Part shown: one piece after another, positions 11,330-23,401 of the stretch
How the letters are laid out: every line of letters starts with the position of its first letter
Numbering within the stretch: position 1 is the first letter of the stretch
Assembly (NCBI RefSeq): GCF_042477335.2
Contig: NC_091247.1
Span: forward strand, 39,793,501-39,857,500
Source: Ovis canadensis
Taxonomy: Eukaryota; Chordata; Mammalia; Artiodactyla; Bovidae
Length of the DNA stretch: 64,000 nucleotides
Direction of reading: 5' to 3'
Made by a program: the position numbers and the translations under genes
The notes under the pieces: model-generated
The model's database searches: none
What the model was told of the DNA's origin: nothing
The model's input: only the letters and a program-made list of their open reading frames with translations

Positions 11330-12150
11330 GAAGAACAGTGTTGAATTATCAAGTACTTTTCTTTTGGGTTTTTATGAGATCATAAGTTGTTCCTTTCTTA
11401 ATGTGATCAGTGATGTTAATGTGATGAATTACATTCATAGATTAACTGACCCTGAACTACCCTTATATTCTCAGCATAAATCCTGCTACATCATGATATC
11501 TTAATGCACTGTTGAAGACAAGTTGAGTAATAATTTAGGATATTTATGTCTATGTGCAAATTGAAATAAATCTGTAAGTTTTTCAGTGATGTCTCTGGCT
11601 GATTTGAAGAACTGGAGAGTTATCCATGTCTTTCCACACTTTGTAATAGTTCTTATAACAAGAGAACTATTTGCTAAACAAAGATTTAATAGCCCTACTT
11701 GTAACTCCCAGCACTTAGTACCATACTAGGAGAAGAATTTTGAATACTTTCTATTTCCTCTAAAGCTATTGATCTATTCAGATTTTAAATCTATTTTAAA
11801 GTAAATTTTGATTATATTTTTCCAGAAAGTCATACATGTATCTAGATTTACAAATTTATTAACAAGAAGTTGTACATATTATATTATAAAAGCTGTGCAT
11901 CATTCCTATGTATAGTTCTAACCCTTTTGGTTTCTAATATTTGTCTTTTTCCACCACAGGTCGATTTTATCAATCATTTCAAAGAATTATTTTTGTGTAT
12001 TATTGATCAAGTCTACTGCTTTTTAAAATCTTTTATTCCAAGTTTTACTTTATTAATTCTGTCCTATTTCCTTTGGGTTTATTTTGATGCTTTTGTCATA
12101 TTTCTTGAGAAAACTTAGTTCATTTGTAGTCTTTTATTTGCAGTCTTTTT
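11330..12150 (-). mobile_element. Old L1 LINE, ORF2 remnant
   Basis: Antisense L1 ORF2-like sequence: AGCATAAATCCTGCTACATC, ATGCACTGTTGAAGACAAG, TTTTATCAATCATTTCAAAG and CTTTTATTCCAAGTTTTAC, in the order expected for reverse-strand ORF2. Riddled with stops on the minus strand. Confidence 0.55.
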
Positions 12151-12164
12151 CCTAATATGTATAT

Positions 12165-12375
12165 GCGTGCATGCTAAGTCACTTCAGTTGTGTCTGACTC
12201 TTTGCAACCCTATGGACTGTAGCCTGCCAAGCTCCTCAGTCCATGGGATTTTCCAGCAAAGAGTAGTGGAGTGGGTTGCCATGCCCTCCTCCAGGCTATC
12301 TTCCCAACCCAGGGATTGAACGCTCATTTCTTATGTCTCCAGCATTGTTAAACAGGTTCTTTACCACTAGCACCA
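12165..12375 (-). mobile_element. Bov-tA SINE
   Basis: Antisense full-length copy from TGCTAAGTCACTTCAGTTG to TCTTTACCACTAGCACCA. Confidence 0.85.
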
Positions 12376-12416
12376 ATTAAGGCTATATATAACTATATAT
12401 TAAGGCTATATATAAC
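12376..12416. repeat. Short direct repeat between SINE and BovB
   Basis: ATTAAGGCTATATATAAC occurs twice (12376-12393 and 12399-12416), five bases apart, exactly at the junction of a minus-strand Bov-tA and a plus-strand BovB. It flanks neither element, so it is probably a local slippage duplication. Confidence 0.8.
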
Positions 12417-14008
12417 AGAAGAATTATACAAAAAAGGTCATCATGACCCAGATAACCACGATGGTATGACCACTCACCTAGAGCCAGACATCCTAGAATG
12501 TGAAGTCAAGTGGGCCTTAGGAAGCATCACTATGAACAAAGCTAGTGGAGGTGATGGAATTCCAGTGGAGCTATTTCAAATCCTAAAAGATGATGCTGTG
12601 AAAGTGCTACACTCAATATGCCAGCAAATGTGGAAAACTGAGCAGTGGCCACAGAACTGGAAAAGGTCAGTTTTCATTCCAATCCCAAAGAAAGGCAATG
12701 CCAAAGAATGCTCAAACTACCGCACAATTGCACTCATCTCACACACTAGTAAAGTAATGCTCAAAATTCTCCAAGCCAGTCTTCTTCCCTTTTTCACGGT
12801 TTATGTGAACCATGAACTTCCAGATGTTCAAGCTGGATTTAGAAAAGGCAGAGGAACCAGAGATCAAATTGCCAGCATCTGTTGGATCATCAGAAAAGCA
12901 AGAGAGTTCCAGAAAAACATCTATTTCTGCTTTATTGACTACGCCAAATCCTTTGACTGTGTGGATCACAATAAACTGTGTAAAATTCTTCAAGAGATGG
13001 GACCACCTGACCTGCCTCCTGAGAAATCTGTATGCAGGTCACGAAACAACAGTTAAAATGGACATGGAACAACAGACTAGTTCCAAATCAGAAAGGAGTA
13101 CGTCAAGGCTGTATATTGTCACTCTGGTTATTTAACATATATGCTTATTTAACTTATAAACATCATGTGAAATGCTGGGCTGGATGAAGCACAAGCTGGA
13201 ATCAAGATTGCCAGGAGAAATATCAATAACCTCAGATATGCAGATGACACCACCCTTACAGCAGAAAGTGAAGAACTACAGAGCCTCTTGATGAAAGTGA
13301 AAGAGGAGAGTGAAAAAGTTGGCTTAAAGCTCAACATTCAGAAAACTAAGATCATGGCATCTGGTCCCATCACTTCATGGCAAATAGATGGGGAAGCAAT
13401 GGAAACAGTGACAGACTTTATTTTGGGGGGCTCCAAAATCACTGCAGATGGTAACTGCAGCCATGAAATTAAAAGACACTTGTTCCTTGGAAGAAAAGCT
13501 ATGACCAACCTAGACAGAATATTAAAGAACAGAGACATTACTTTGCCAACAAAGGTCTGTCTAGTCAAAGCTATGGTTTTTCCAGTAGTCATGTATGGAT
13601 GTGAGAGTTGGACTATAAAAATAGCTGAGTGCCAAATAACTGATGCTTTTGAACTGTTGTGTTGGAGAAGACTCTTGAGAGTCCCTTGGACTGAAAGGAG
13701 ATCTAACCAGTCCATCCTAAAGGAAATCAGCCCTAAATATTCATTGGAAGGACTGACGCTAAAGCTGAAACTCCGATACTGTGGCCACTTGATGTGAAGA
13801 ACTGATTCAGTTGAAAAGACCCTGATGCTGGGAAAGATTGAGGGCAGGAGGAGAAGGGGATGACAGGATGAGATGGTTGAATGGCATCACCAACTCAATG
13901 GACATGAGTTTGAGTAAGCACCGGGAGTTGGTGACAGACAGGGAAGCCTGGCGTGCTGCAGTCCATGGGGTCACAAAGAGTTGGACACGACTGAGCAACT
14001 GAACTGAA
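12417..14008 (+). mobile_element. BovB (RTE) LINE, 5'-truncated, about 1.6 kb
   Basis: Plus-strand open frame 12466-13056 covers the RT fingers and motif A (F-I-D-Y-A-K-S-F-D-C-V-D-H). After a disrupted region the catalytic Y-A-D-D is still encoded near 13230 in another frame, and 13288-13797 gives the C-terminal part (G-L-K-L-N-I-Q-K-T-K-I-M-A; L-L-R-V-P-W-T). It ends at the 3' GACTGAGCAACTGAACTGAA. An inserted tract near 12785-12800 (CTTCCCTTTTTCACGGTT) interrupts the RT. Inactive. Confidence 0.93.
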
Positions 14009-14019
14009 GTGCCAGCTCA

Positions 14020-15110
14020 GCAACTGAACTGTCGGAGCCAAAGAATGAAGCAGGGAGTCCAAGTTGCCAGCAGTGGAAGTTCAGATATAGAGTCAAATTC
14101 TGGATATATTCTGAAAGTAGATCCATCAAGATATTGCTGAGTATAGAGAAAGTGGGAGGTCAAGAATAATGTCAAGTTGTTTAGCCTGATCAGGAGAGGA
14201 AGGTTTGCGGGGGAACAAAAAAGGCAATTAGAATTCAGTCCTGAACATGTAAAGTTCGAGATGTCTATCATTCAAGTGGAGATGTTGACTAGACAATTGG
14301 ACATGTAAGTCTGGAATTTAGAGAAGAGTTCAAGGCTTGTTAAAAATTTAGAATTATTGTTAAAACAACAACAAAAAACAGATTACATGAAGCAAATGAA
14401 TGTAAATAGGAAAATAAAGACCAAGGACTCTGCTGTAGGGTATTCTGAGTATTAAGAGCTCATGAAAAAACTATACACCCAGCAATGGACACTGGGAGTA
14501 AGGTAGAAAAAGCCACAAGATATTCTAATTTCCTAGAAGAAAAATGAAGTGTCTGAAGGAGGTAGAAGTGACTTGTTTCAAATGTTGCAGAAAGTTCAAG
14601 AAGAATGAGGGTTGAGAATTGATGATAGGATTTAGAGGAGTGATCACAGATGCTCTTGACCACAGCAATTGCAATGGAGAGGTGATAAGGAAAGCTTGAC
14701 TTGAAAGACTTTCAAAGGAGGAAAAGCACTGGTGACAGCAGGTATTGACACTCGGGGAATTTTGCTGTTACAGGGAGAAAAGAAATGGAGTAGTAAAGCT
14801 GCAGGGAAAAGTGAAATTGGTGGGAAGATTTCATTTGTTTTCAGGATGGAAGAAATATTTATATGGTGATGGGAATGGTTCAGCATATAGGAAAAAAAGG
14901 ATGAAGCAGGAACAAAAGGGAAGAATAACCAGTGTGAAATCCACGAGAATGTTAAGAGGCGCCTGAATATGGGGGATTGGCTTTAAATAGGAACACAGAC
15001 GATTCATCTGTAATATCTGGAAAGACAACAGAGAGTATGGGAATAGCTGGGGGATAGGTAGACACAGGTGAGAGTCAGTGCAAGTTCTCATCTAATAGCC
15101 TCAATTATCT
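14020..15110 (+). repeat. Probable old dispersed repeat, family not identified
   Basis: Purine-rich sequence with phrases I associate with an abundant old mammalian interspersed repeat (GAGATGTCTATCATTCAAG, GTGGAGATGTTGACTAGACA, GAATTTTGCTGTTACAGGG). The open frames here on both strands carry no domain I recognise. A repeat library search would settle the family. Confidence 0.4.
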
Positions 15111-15404
15111 CCAAGAAGTAGGAAGTCAAATCTAACCTCATTACTTGCACTTGTATCCATTCTGCAGCAACTACATTTGCTGCTTTCTTTCTGCTCTACT
15201 TTTAGCTTCTGCAGCACAGCAAGTTCCTGACATCCCTCTTTTTCCTCTAATTCCTCTGAAGTCTTCTTCATCTTTCTACTACTTAAATGTTGACACTCAA
15301 GATCGTGTCTTCAACTCTTTCCCCTATTTATCACTCACCCCTTTAGTGATTATAGACATTACTAGTATTCACTCTATCTGGTTCTCATCTTTTTGGGGCA
15401 CCAA

Positions 15405-15742
15405 AACTGTATTTTTGAGGCCCTTTTCAGTGGGCAAGGCCATGTGACTTCCTCTGGACAATGGGCTGTGAGCATGAGTGACACTTCTAGCCAGAAGCAT
15501 TTAATTAACAGAGTACAACCCTTCATTTTCTCTATTCTCCTTATAGTCATGATTGGTAAGTTTCATGTTCCAGTGGTGCAACTACAAGATGACAGAGCTT
15601 CTGAAATCCTGGAATGATGAGCTGCCACATCAAAGACAGTGGCCTGAAGATTCACCCAACACAAAATCTTGGCTTAAGAAAACTTTCCTTGTGTTAAGGC
15701 ACTGTGATTTGGGGGTTATCCCATCACAACTAGCCCAGCTGA
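15405..15742 (+). mobile_element. MaLR (MLT1-like) LTR remnant
   Basis: Contains GGCCATGTGACTTCCTCTGG, ACAATGGGCTGTGAGCATGA, and near the end AAGGCACTGTGATTTGGGGG, a pattern seen in old mammalian LTRs of the ERVL-MaLR group. Cut by the BovB at 15745. No coding sequence. Confidence 0.45.
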
Positions 15743-15744
15743 AT

Positions 15745-16352
15745 GGTGGTGGTTGTTGTTCAGTTGCTGAGTCATGTCCAACTCATTGCAACCTCATGAA
15801 CTCTAGCATACGAGGCTCCTCTGTCCTCCACCATCTCCTGGAGTTTGCTCAAATTCCTGTCCACTGAGTCAGTGATGCTATCTAACTATCTCATCCTCTG
15901 CCACCCTTCCACTTTTGCCTTCAATCTTTCCAACATTAGGGTATTTTCCAGTCAGCTCTTCATATCAGGTGGCCTCAGTACTAGAGCTTCAGCTTCAACA
16001 TCAACATCAGTCCTTTCAATGAATGTTCAGGGTTGATTTCCTTTAGGATTGACTGGTTTGATGTCCTTGCTGTCTAAGGGACTCTCAAGAATCTTCTCCA
16101 GCACCACAATTCAAAAGCCTCAATTCTTTGGCACTAAGCCTTCTTTATGGTCTAACTCTAATATCTGTACAGGACTACTGGAAAAAACATACCTTTGACT
16201 AGACAGACTTTTTTTGCTAAAGTAATGTCTCTGCCTTTTAATACACTGCCTAGGTTTGTCACAGCTTTCCTTCCAAGGAGCAAGCGTCTTTTAATTTCAT
16301 AGCTATAGTCACCGTCTGCAGTGATTTTGAAGCCCAAGAAATAAAATCTGAC
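15745..16352 (-). mobile_element. BovB (RTE) LINE, 3'-end fragment
   Basis: Antisense BovB 3' end beginning with a GTTGTTGTTCAGTTGCTGAG tail, through TTCAATGAATGTTCAGGG and CTTCCAAGGAGCAAGCGTC to the glycine-rich D-F-I-L-G-like segment. Lacks the RT catalytic region. Confidence 0.87.
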
Positions 16353-16377
16353 ACTGATTGGTATAGTGACTTAATTA

Positions 16378-17335
16378 AATAGTTCTCAAAATGTTGAGAC
16401 TTAAGATTTAACTCATAAAAATTATTGAAGATCCCAAAGAGCTTTCATTTATGAGGGTCATATCTATAGATACTCACCTTTTATGAAATTAAGAAATTTG
16501 CTAGATTTTTAAAATAATCCATTATATATAAACACAAATAACATATTTTATGATAATCTTTTAATTTAGTAAAATGAGTGACACTGCTTCACATTTTTGT
16601 AAATTCTTTAATGTGTGGCTTAATAGAAAGCTAGATTCTCATGTCTGCTCTTGTATGTTGTTTTGCTTGAAGTATATAGAGAAAATTAGGGCTTAAAAAG
16701 ATATGTAATTGGAAAAGAAAGTAGTTTCATACACATTTCAGACAATTGTGAATATTATTTTTGATGTGCCACCAAAAATAAATAACAGCTTCTGAAATGT
16801 GTTAGGCACAATGTATTACCTGAAGTCATATTAATGAACTTTACAGACTCTGTTACACTGTTTCGTTGGCCTGTCTTACCCTTTGAGTGGATCTTTTACC
16901 CATGCCTGATTTTATAATATGCGTTGGTCATTCGGAAAACATTGGCTTGCTCAGTTTTCAAGCTCTTCCAAATGTTGACACATTTCATTTTATTGTATCA
17001 CCAACAATATCATCAGAACAGTTTTTAAAGTTTTGGAGAGCTAACAAGCTCAGTGACATATAGTTTTCTAAAACTCTAATTTTTGTTTGAAAGCTCATTT
17101 TTACAATATACACTGTTCGTTGTTTTCCTTGGGAAAAAAATAGGCTAAGTTCATTTTTGAGGAAATGCCAGCCACACACTCCATTCTAAATAATCGTAGT
17201 GTGTCTGCCAGTCATTTTTGAAGATAAAAGTTGTGTTCCATGAAAAAATCTACAAGTTCAGCTTGCAACTCAATCAGACAAAGGCTCTTCCTCAAGAATG
17301 AGGATGTATTTCAATACACAGCAAGACAGGCCATT
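16378..17335 (-). mobile_element. hAT (Charlie/Zaphod-like) DNA transposon fossil with transposase remnant
   Basis: Read on the minus strand this matches, in order, the C-terminal half of a hAT transposase like those domesticated in the ZBED5/FAM200 group. A 65-codon open piece (16985-17179) contains K-N-C-S-D-D-I-V-G-D-T-I-K, continuing in-register into C-V-N-I-W-K. Further on, broken by stops, come a Q-A-W-V-K-D-P-like stretch near 16890 and, near 16600-16690, a Y-T-S-S-K-T-T-Y then I-Y-K-N-V-K-Q-C-H-S, the end of the hAT dimerisation domain. The low-coordinate end carries TAGTTCTCAAA, like the hAT terminal CAGTGGTTCTCAAA. Many stops; not functional. Confidence 0.75.
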
Positions 17336-17379
17336 TAAATTATACTCCAGCATTCCTTTCTCGGACTATTGCATTTCTA

Positions 17380-17620
17380 CCCATTATGTTATTTGCATAT
17401 TTGCCTCACTGCCTTTGCGAGCTCTCTGATTCTAGAAGCTCTCTTCTTTTCTTCCTTGTATTCTCCATAGTATTCTGTAGTCACTGTTACCGAATGAATA
17501 AATATTCCTATCTTCCCCGGTAGACTGTAAGGACACTGAAAACAGAAACTCCGTGTTATCCCTCTTTGAATCACCAGCACCTAAGACAGGGTCTTGGGCA
17601 CAAGAGTACAACTGTGGTTG
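17380..17620 (+). mobile_element. L2 LINE 3' end
   Basis: Shows the L2 terminal pattern: TAGACTGTAAGGACACTGA, then ATCACCAGCACCTAAGACAG and GGTCTTGGGCAC. Diverged. Confidence 0.5.
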
Positions 17621-18589
17621 CTTATGGTAATCAAATCTATTGTGTACATTTTATCAGGATGGCCAGTAGTGATCTTGGCAATAATTATTATCATTTTTCT
17701 TTCAATACCTACTGTGGAGGAGCAGCTTTGTAGGTTTGCAGACCGGCAGGAAGAACACACACACCCACAGAGACTCTCTTACAGATTCCTTCTCAAGAGA
17801 AAGTAATGGGCACAAGAAGGTGGACTCAAAGAGCAGGGCTAGATGTAGCAAGCTGGTATGTGGCTTCTGCCTCCAGATAAATCAAAAGAAAGTCACTATC
17901 CATTTAACTTTACATCACCATTTTGGAAAAATTATGCTCACGGTCTATTTCTTTTCACTATAATGGGTGTTTACAATCATTAGGATCTTCTAATTCTAGA
18001 AATAATATCAACAATGCCACCCTCAACCTGCGTGAAAAGCAGAATCAGTACCCATGTGTCACTGAAAATCTTCATGTCTCCAGCTTCCCAAGGTCCCAGA
18101 AAACCCACCTCACTTCAAGAAGTCAACAGAAAACATTTGCTTTTCGAATTAAGCACATTAGTGAGAAAAGTGTATGTGACCATTTTTAGCTTGAAGGAGG
18201 AGGTTAAGATATAGTTTAAATTCTATGAATACCATGATAGGGATAGTTGGCTCTCAATCCACTGTTTAGGACAGCAACTAAATCAAGTTTTGTTAGCAAT
18301 GCTTTTGAGCCCACCAATTTCATCACTTTTGCCTCTATTTTGAAAATCATACACTTGAATATAGTCCAAGTAGAAAATTTTCATTACAATGAAGTTAAAT
18401 ATTTATACATTCGTTATACTCAAAAGTATCTTCAGGATGTTTATGAAAGGCACATCAAACTATTCTTAAAAATTAACATGAGCTAACACATAACTTCTAA
18501 GAAGAATATATTCTGATATTGAATGCCTTTCTTTCTTTCTAAAAGGCCAATGTCACCTTTTGCATTCTATATCATAGCCTTCTTGCCAT

Positions 18590-19100
18590 ATATAATTCAT
18601 ATGACATAAAATTCCCCCATAGAAAGTATACAATTCAATGGATCTTAGTATATTTACAGAGTTTTACACCATCACCACTAATTTTAGAACATTTTTATGA
18701 ATTCAGAAAGATACTCTTCTCTCTAGACCCCGGCAACTACCAATTCACTTTCCGTCTCTATGGGTTTGCTTATTCTGGATATTTCATATAACTGAGCTTA
18801 TACAATTTGTGGCCTTTTGTGTCCGACTTCTTTCACTTACCCTAATGTTTCCAAGGTTTATCCATGCTGTAGCATGTTTCAATCCTTCACTTCTTTTTAT
18901 GGCCAAAAAATATTTGGTTGTAAAGATATACTGCATTTTGCTTATCCACATACCAGCTGATAAGATATTTAGGTGTTTCCACTTTTTGACTGTTACAAGT
19001 GATGTTTCTATGGACACTGTGTACAAGTTTTCATGTGGACACTTGTTTTTAATTCCTTTGAGATATATCTATGAATGGACCAAAAAACACTTTAAAGATT
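18590..19100 (-). mobile_element. Old L1 (L1M) LINE 3' region
   Basis: Antisense L1M 3' sequence with recognisable steps: ACAATTCAATGGATCTTAG, TACACCATCACCACTAATTT, GGCAACTACCAATTCACTTT, TCCAAGGTTTATCCATGCTG. No intact frame. Confidence 0.7.
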
Positions 19101-20159
19101 AAGTGTGTGCAAAGTGAAAGTAAAAGTAAGTTCAAAGAATTTTTTTTCACAGATTTGTCAAGCCCTGAAGACTAAAGGGACATTAGAAGAGAAAATTAGT
19201 TTCTAAATAACAACAGAGAGAAAAATTAGAATAAAAGATAATAAAAAATATTTATCTTTGCCTTGCTGTAACATAAGTAAAATTTAATATTATGCAATTA
19301 TTTGAAAACAAAAACATTAAGAAAACAATCACAAGTCTGTCCTGCTCTTTAAAGATATACATTTTTAGGTCCTCTTAGAATATAAAATATTAGTGCTTAA
19401 CGAGGAAACTGTTGGTTTATGATTTACAATTTCAAAACTATATTTACTGCTGTTTGTACAAACCCAAATTAAAGATTCTAAACTATATTTCAAAGATTCT
19501 AAGTCATGTAAAATGAAGAGTATTACATAGCCTAAAGGAGTTTAAGAACAGAGACGCAGAAATATTATACTACATAAAACTGGAGAAGGGGTTTCTTCTT
19601 GAAACAAAAGGCCAGAATCTTGAATGCTGGCAGACAACTTGCTACTCTCATCTGAGGATAAAAGAACTAATATAATTTGAGAAAATTATGGTTAAAAATA
19701 ATTCTTATATTCTTAAGAATAGCATGTTGAGAGTCAAAAGCATCAGGCAGGACTTGTTTGAAAAAGAAATGGTCAAATTCTTTCAGGTTTTCTACTTTTA
19801 AACTCAGATATACAGTAAATTAGACTCGGGACATAAAATAGCATTCCCTGCATGGTGGACATTGCTATAGTCTAGTTGAATCTATTTTCAGTATCCATTT
19901 TGTACTGATTTCCCCAAGTTTCAAAGAATTAAAGTAGTCAATGAAATTGCAAAGCTCACATCTAGGACATTAGAAAAAATAATAGCCATTATATGATGGC
20001 TGGTATTTTTTAAAGTCTGGTTCTGCTTTAAGAATTACTTCAATAGGAATGAAAGAAATGTGCTTTCCCACCAGTTACGTAATCTGCCTGGTTATAACTG
20101 CATAGTATTCTACCTAAAGACAGAATCTTTGGAAAAAAGAAAAAAAGACCTTTTGTTTT

Positions 20160-20449
20160 GCAACCTATGATGTTTACTTTTTATTATAAAGTACATGAAA
20201 AATATCATTTCTTTTTAACTCTCTGTGTGCTTATTATTTCCAGATGTTTGAAATAACATAGAAAAAGCAAAGCAACAAAACAAATTTCATCCACTACACT
20301 GAAGGGTGACATTCAATGTTTCCTTTGTGAAGAGTCAATAGTAAAGTCGTAACCATAAAAAGCAGAAAAACAATTATCCCTTAAGTGCTTTCTGAATTAT
20401 TTTTCCATACAGAAACAGTAAATATGAGCCATATATGACTGCAGAGGAG
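20160..20449 (-). other. APLF: Likely APLF 3' UTR with poly(A) signal
   Basis: Downstream of the APLF stop, the first canonical AATAAA on the minus strand is at 20180-20185 (TTTATT on the plus strand). A CA dinucleotide and GT/T-rich sequence follow within about 30 bases, as expected for cleavage near 20160-20170. No protein-coding potential or known repeat is visible here. The end point is inferred; longer 3' UTR forms cannot be excluded. Confidence 0.5.
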
Positions 20450-20652
20450 TCACTTTTTTCTTTTCATAAACTTTTTTGCTTCTTTCAAAAGCCCTTCCAT
20501 ATCTTCCTTCTCTAGGTCCTCCTTTTCCGGTTCCCAGTCGGAATCTTCGTCTGTTGGCTCGTATTCTTCTTCCTCATCATCTATAAAGCTGTCATTCAGG
20601 CTGTATTCATTGGGTTGCCCGACATTGTCATCTTCATCCGAAATGCTTCTCA
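20450..20652 (-). CDS. APLF: APLF last coding exon: acidic histone-binding tail and stop codon
   Basis: This terminal exon follows the acceptor GTTTTTCAG and opens with TG completing a Val codon (G|TG), then R-S-I-S-D-E-D-D-N. It encodes 66 complete codons ending K-K-F-M-K-R-K-K and a TGA stop at 20450-20452. The core is the APLF acidic domain, which in the human protein binds H2A-H2B and H3-H4. The Tyr and Trp anchor residues known from human APLF are present nine residues apart (E-Y-E-P-T-D-E-D-S-D-W-E-P). The tail ends in a basic patch after a Glu/Asp-rich run. The long open frame extends past the acceptor into the intron (M-T-C-Y-I-L-N-C-F-S), but that part is not coding. Confidence 0.95.
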
Positions 20653-20979
20653 CTGAAAAACAGTTTAGTATGTAGCATGTCAACTGTCACTCGACCTAGG
20701 TTTAGAAACCTCTAACTGTAAAATATCTTTGTCAAGAAGATTTTACTTAATACATAGCTAGCAATTATAAATTACTAGAAAGGGGGCTAAAGTTATTATT
20801 TTTATTATTTGTTTTAACATTTGTTTAAATCAAACTTCTCCTACTATGAGGCTTCCAAGATTAAAATGTCCTCAGATTCATCATAATGGTTCCTTAATAA
20901 TATCATAATCAAGCTACACCACTTTCCACAATGGTAGAATACATTTCTGTCCCAGTTATTCACTGTCCCTCTTGCAATG

Positions 20980-21300
20980 TGATTCTGTTTACCCATTCCC
21001 ACTGACGTCAGACTTGGCCAAAGAAAAGTGAGCGCAAGTAGTGGCTTCCATAGAGAAGCCTGAAGGGCCTCTCTGTGATTCTGCTGTTGCCATTTCCCCT
21101 CTGCTAGGAGAATAGTGTGCCCCAGATAGAGGTTGATCCTTCAGCCTGGATTCAGGATGAGACACACGTGAGAACGGCAACAGCCAACATGCAGGTCCAT
21201 GCATATTAACATGAAGGAGAAATGCACCTATTTATTGTTATAAGGCACTGAAATTTGAGGACTATTTGTTATCACAATTTGCTAGCACAATCTGATTGAC
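20980..21300 (+). mobile_element. MaLR (MLT1-like) LTR remnant
   Basis: Has a GACTTGGCCAAAGAAAAGTG stretch near its start and AAGGCACTGAAATTTGAGG then TGTTATCACAATTTGC near its end, like old MaLR LTRs. Non-coding. Confidence 0.4.
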
Positions 21301-21306
21301 ACACCA

Positions 21307-21440
21307 GTGTGTGTGTGCTCAGTTGCTCCAGTCATGTCCGACTCTTATGACCCCATGAGCTACATAACCCACCAGGCTCCTCTGTCCATAGGATTCTCCA
21401 GGCAAGAATACTGGAGTGGGTTGCCATTTTCTTCTCCAGG
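21307..21440 (-). mobile_element. Bov-tA/BOV-A SINE, body only
   Basis: Antisense body unit from a GTGTGTGTGCTCAGTTG tail to CCATTTTCTTCTCCAGG. The tRNA-derived head is missing. Confidence 0.85.
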
Positions 21441-21763
21441 CCACACACCAGACTTGAGACCAAATGAGGACATATAAGCTTACAGACTTTGAAAAATTTA
21501 GCTTTACAGATCTTATAGCTCACACTTTGTTAAGACTAGAATTACTGTGGTAACAACCATCAGAATTTACAGGTTTCTAAATATCATAATAGTAGAATTA
21601 CAATTCTAAAATCCTTCTGTCTCAAAACTAATTTCTTCCCTCATCCCAGTTTTCTTTTCACAGATAGCAACAGAGTTGGTTTAAAATAAGGCAGTGAGAG
21701 ACTCTAGGATGATGTGGAATATTTAAAGGTTAAAAATGTTCGTACTTGTGAATATGCTTCAGC

Positions 21764-21974
21764 GGGGGTTTCCTCAATGGTTCATCACGTAAAGAATCTG
21801 CCTGCAATACGAAAGACAAAGGAGATGCAGGTTTGATCCCTGGGTCGGGAAGACCCCCGAGGAGGAAATGGCAACCCACTATAGTATTCTTGTCTGAAAA
21901 ATCCCGTGGACAAAGGGGCCTTGTGGGCAATAGTCCAAAGGGTTGCAAAAAGTCGGAAGCGACTGAGCACACAC
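21764..21974 (+). mobile_element. Bov-tA SINE with 12-bp target-site duplication
   Basis: Full head and body in sense. Perfect direct repeats ATATGCTTCAGC at 21752-21763 and 21975-21986 fix its ends. Confidence 0.93.
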
Positions 21975-22192
21975 ATATGCTTCAGCTAGCTTTTTCCTAA
22001 AACATTCATATGTAACAGATATAACTTAAATGAAAGTTAAGAAATTTGACAGGAAAATTTTTCATGGCAGAATGATGACAAAGAAAGTAATTTATTTGTC
22101 TTCTTAACTTTCATAGCCTAGACACTTCTTTCTTTCTTAATATCACTACTCATTCCAAGGGGATTTGAGACAGCTTATAATCATGTGCTTAC

Positions 22193-22402
22193 TGTGATTT
22201 AGTCACTCATTCATGTTTGACTCTCTGCGACCCCATAGATTGTAACCCCCCAGGCTCCTCTGTCCATGGGATTCTCCAGGCAAGAATACTGGAGTGGGTT
22301 GCCATTTCCTGCTCCAGGGGCTCTTCCCAACCCAGGAATCAAACCAATATCCCTTGATCTCCTGCACAGATTCTTTATCACTAGCGCCACCTGGGAAGCC
22401 TG
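22193..22402 (-). mobile_element. Bov-tA SINE
   Basis: Antisense full-length copy, tail GTGATTTAGTCACTCATTC, head ending GCCACCTGGGAAGCC. Confidence 0.9.
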
Positions 22403-23033
22403 TGTTATCATGAGATAACTCAAATTAAAGTAGAAATTGAGAACAAAGAAAGCAGAATGTAAGTATATCAACCTCAATTTTTAACATAATCAATATAGAC
22501 TGAGCATCAAATTTCTCCCTAAGTTTCTTGGTAGCAAAAAGCCAAAAAGGCTACATAAAAACTTACTCAATTCTCATTAGCATAAGAAGCACACCAGTTC
22601 CTTGAGAGAAGTCTGAGATTATATTTATTTGTGTACACTTTTTATCTGCCTCTTGAGGGCATGTTTTATGTCTAACTAACCTCAATTCCTCACGTAACTT
22701 TTATGATAGAAAACAATTAAAAACCATTTAGAGGATAGTTTGCAGATGGGAAAGGGAGTGAGGAAGAAAGAACAGCAATGTTTCTGTTCTTGACCATTTT
22801 GCTCTTGGAAGTATCTCATATATATAAATAATGCCATCTCAATTTAGATTCAGAAATTAGCTTAGCAGATTTAGAAGGAAAATACATACAAAGCTGAAAC
22901 TACTTCAGGCTCTCCTGCTTTATTGGCTGTTCCTTCTCCACCTTCTTTGCTGGATCTTCCTCATCTTCTCAACCTCTGAATTTTGGAGTGCCCAAATTTC
23001 AGGCTGGGACCTCTTCTCTAAGATACTCCTTAT

Positions 23034-23155
23034 GCTGTCACCCAGTGCTGTCCAACTCTGTGCATCTCCATGGACGGTAGCCTGCCAGGCTCCTCTGTCC
23101 ATGGGATTCTCCAGGCAAGAAAAATGGAGCAGGTTTGCCATTTCCTTCACCAAAT
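23034..23155 (-). mobile_element. Bov-tA/BOV-A SINE, body only
   Basis: Antisense body with GCCTGCCAGGCTCCTCTGTC and CCATTTCCTTCACC; no tRNA-derived head. Confidence 0.82.
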
Positions 23156-23401
23156 ATAGTCCTTAGATGATTCCATCTAGTTGTATATCCTAAATCCCCA
23201 AATTTATATTTTAAGCTCTGACCACAGCGTAAATTCCAGACTGATTTATCTCACTGCCTGTGTACCATCTCTACTTAGCGACTAACAGAAATCTGAAATG
23301 CAACACTTCTGGAACACAGCTCTTGAGGTGCTTCACCCAAATGTGGTCATTCTCTTATCAATCTTGAACATACATTTGACTCTTCCAACCTTCCAATTTT
23401 T

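Larger units (their letters stand above)
1..20159. other. Intergenic region downstream of APLF
   Basis: No host exon was found on either strand. In human the next gene past the APLF 3' end is PROKR1, but no part of it is visible here. Repeats are listed separately. Stretches where I see nothing recognisable: about 620-1560, 1845-2275, 6265-7470, 7740-8080, 8306-9250 and 17625-18585; they are AT-rich non-coding sequence. Confidence 0.7.

Noticed and set aside
14644..15091. Minus-strand frames of 80 and 86 codons
   Set aside because: They lie in a purine-rich repeat-like block that reads as pyrimidine-rich low-complexity peptide (many Phe, Ser, Leu, Pro) with no domain.
20653..20683. ATG start of the 77-codon minus-strand frame at the APLF last exon
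   Set aside because: The first ten codons lie upstream of a CAG acceptor and are intronic; the exon joins in frame to the PBZ2 exon instead.
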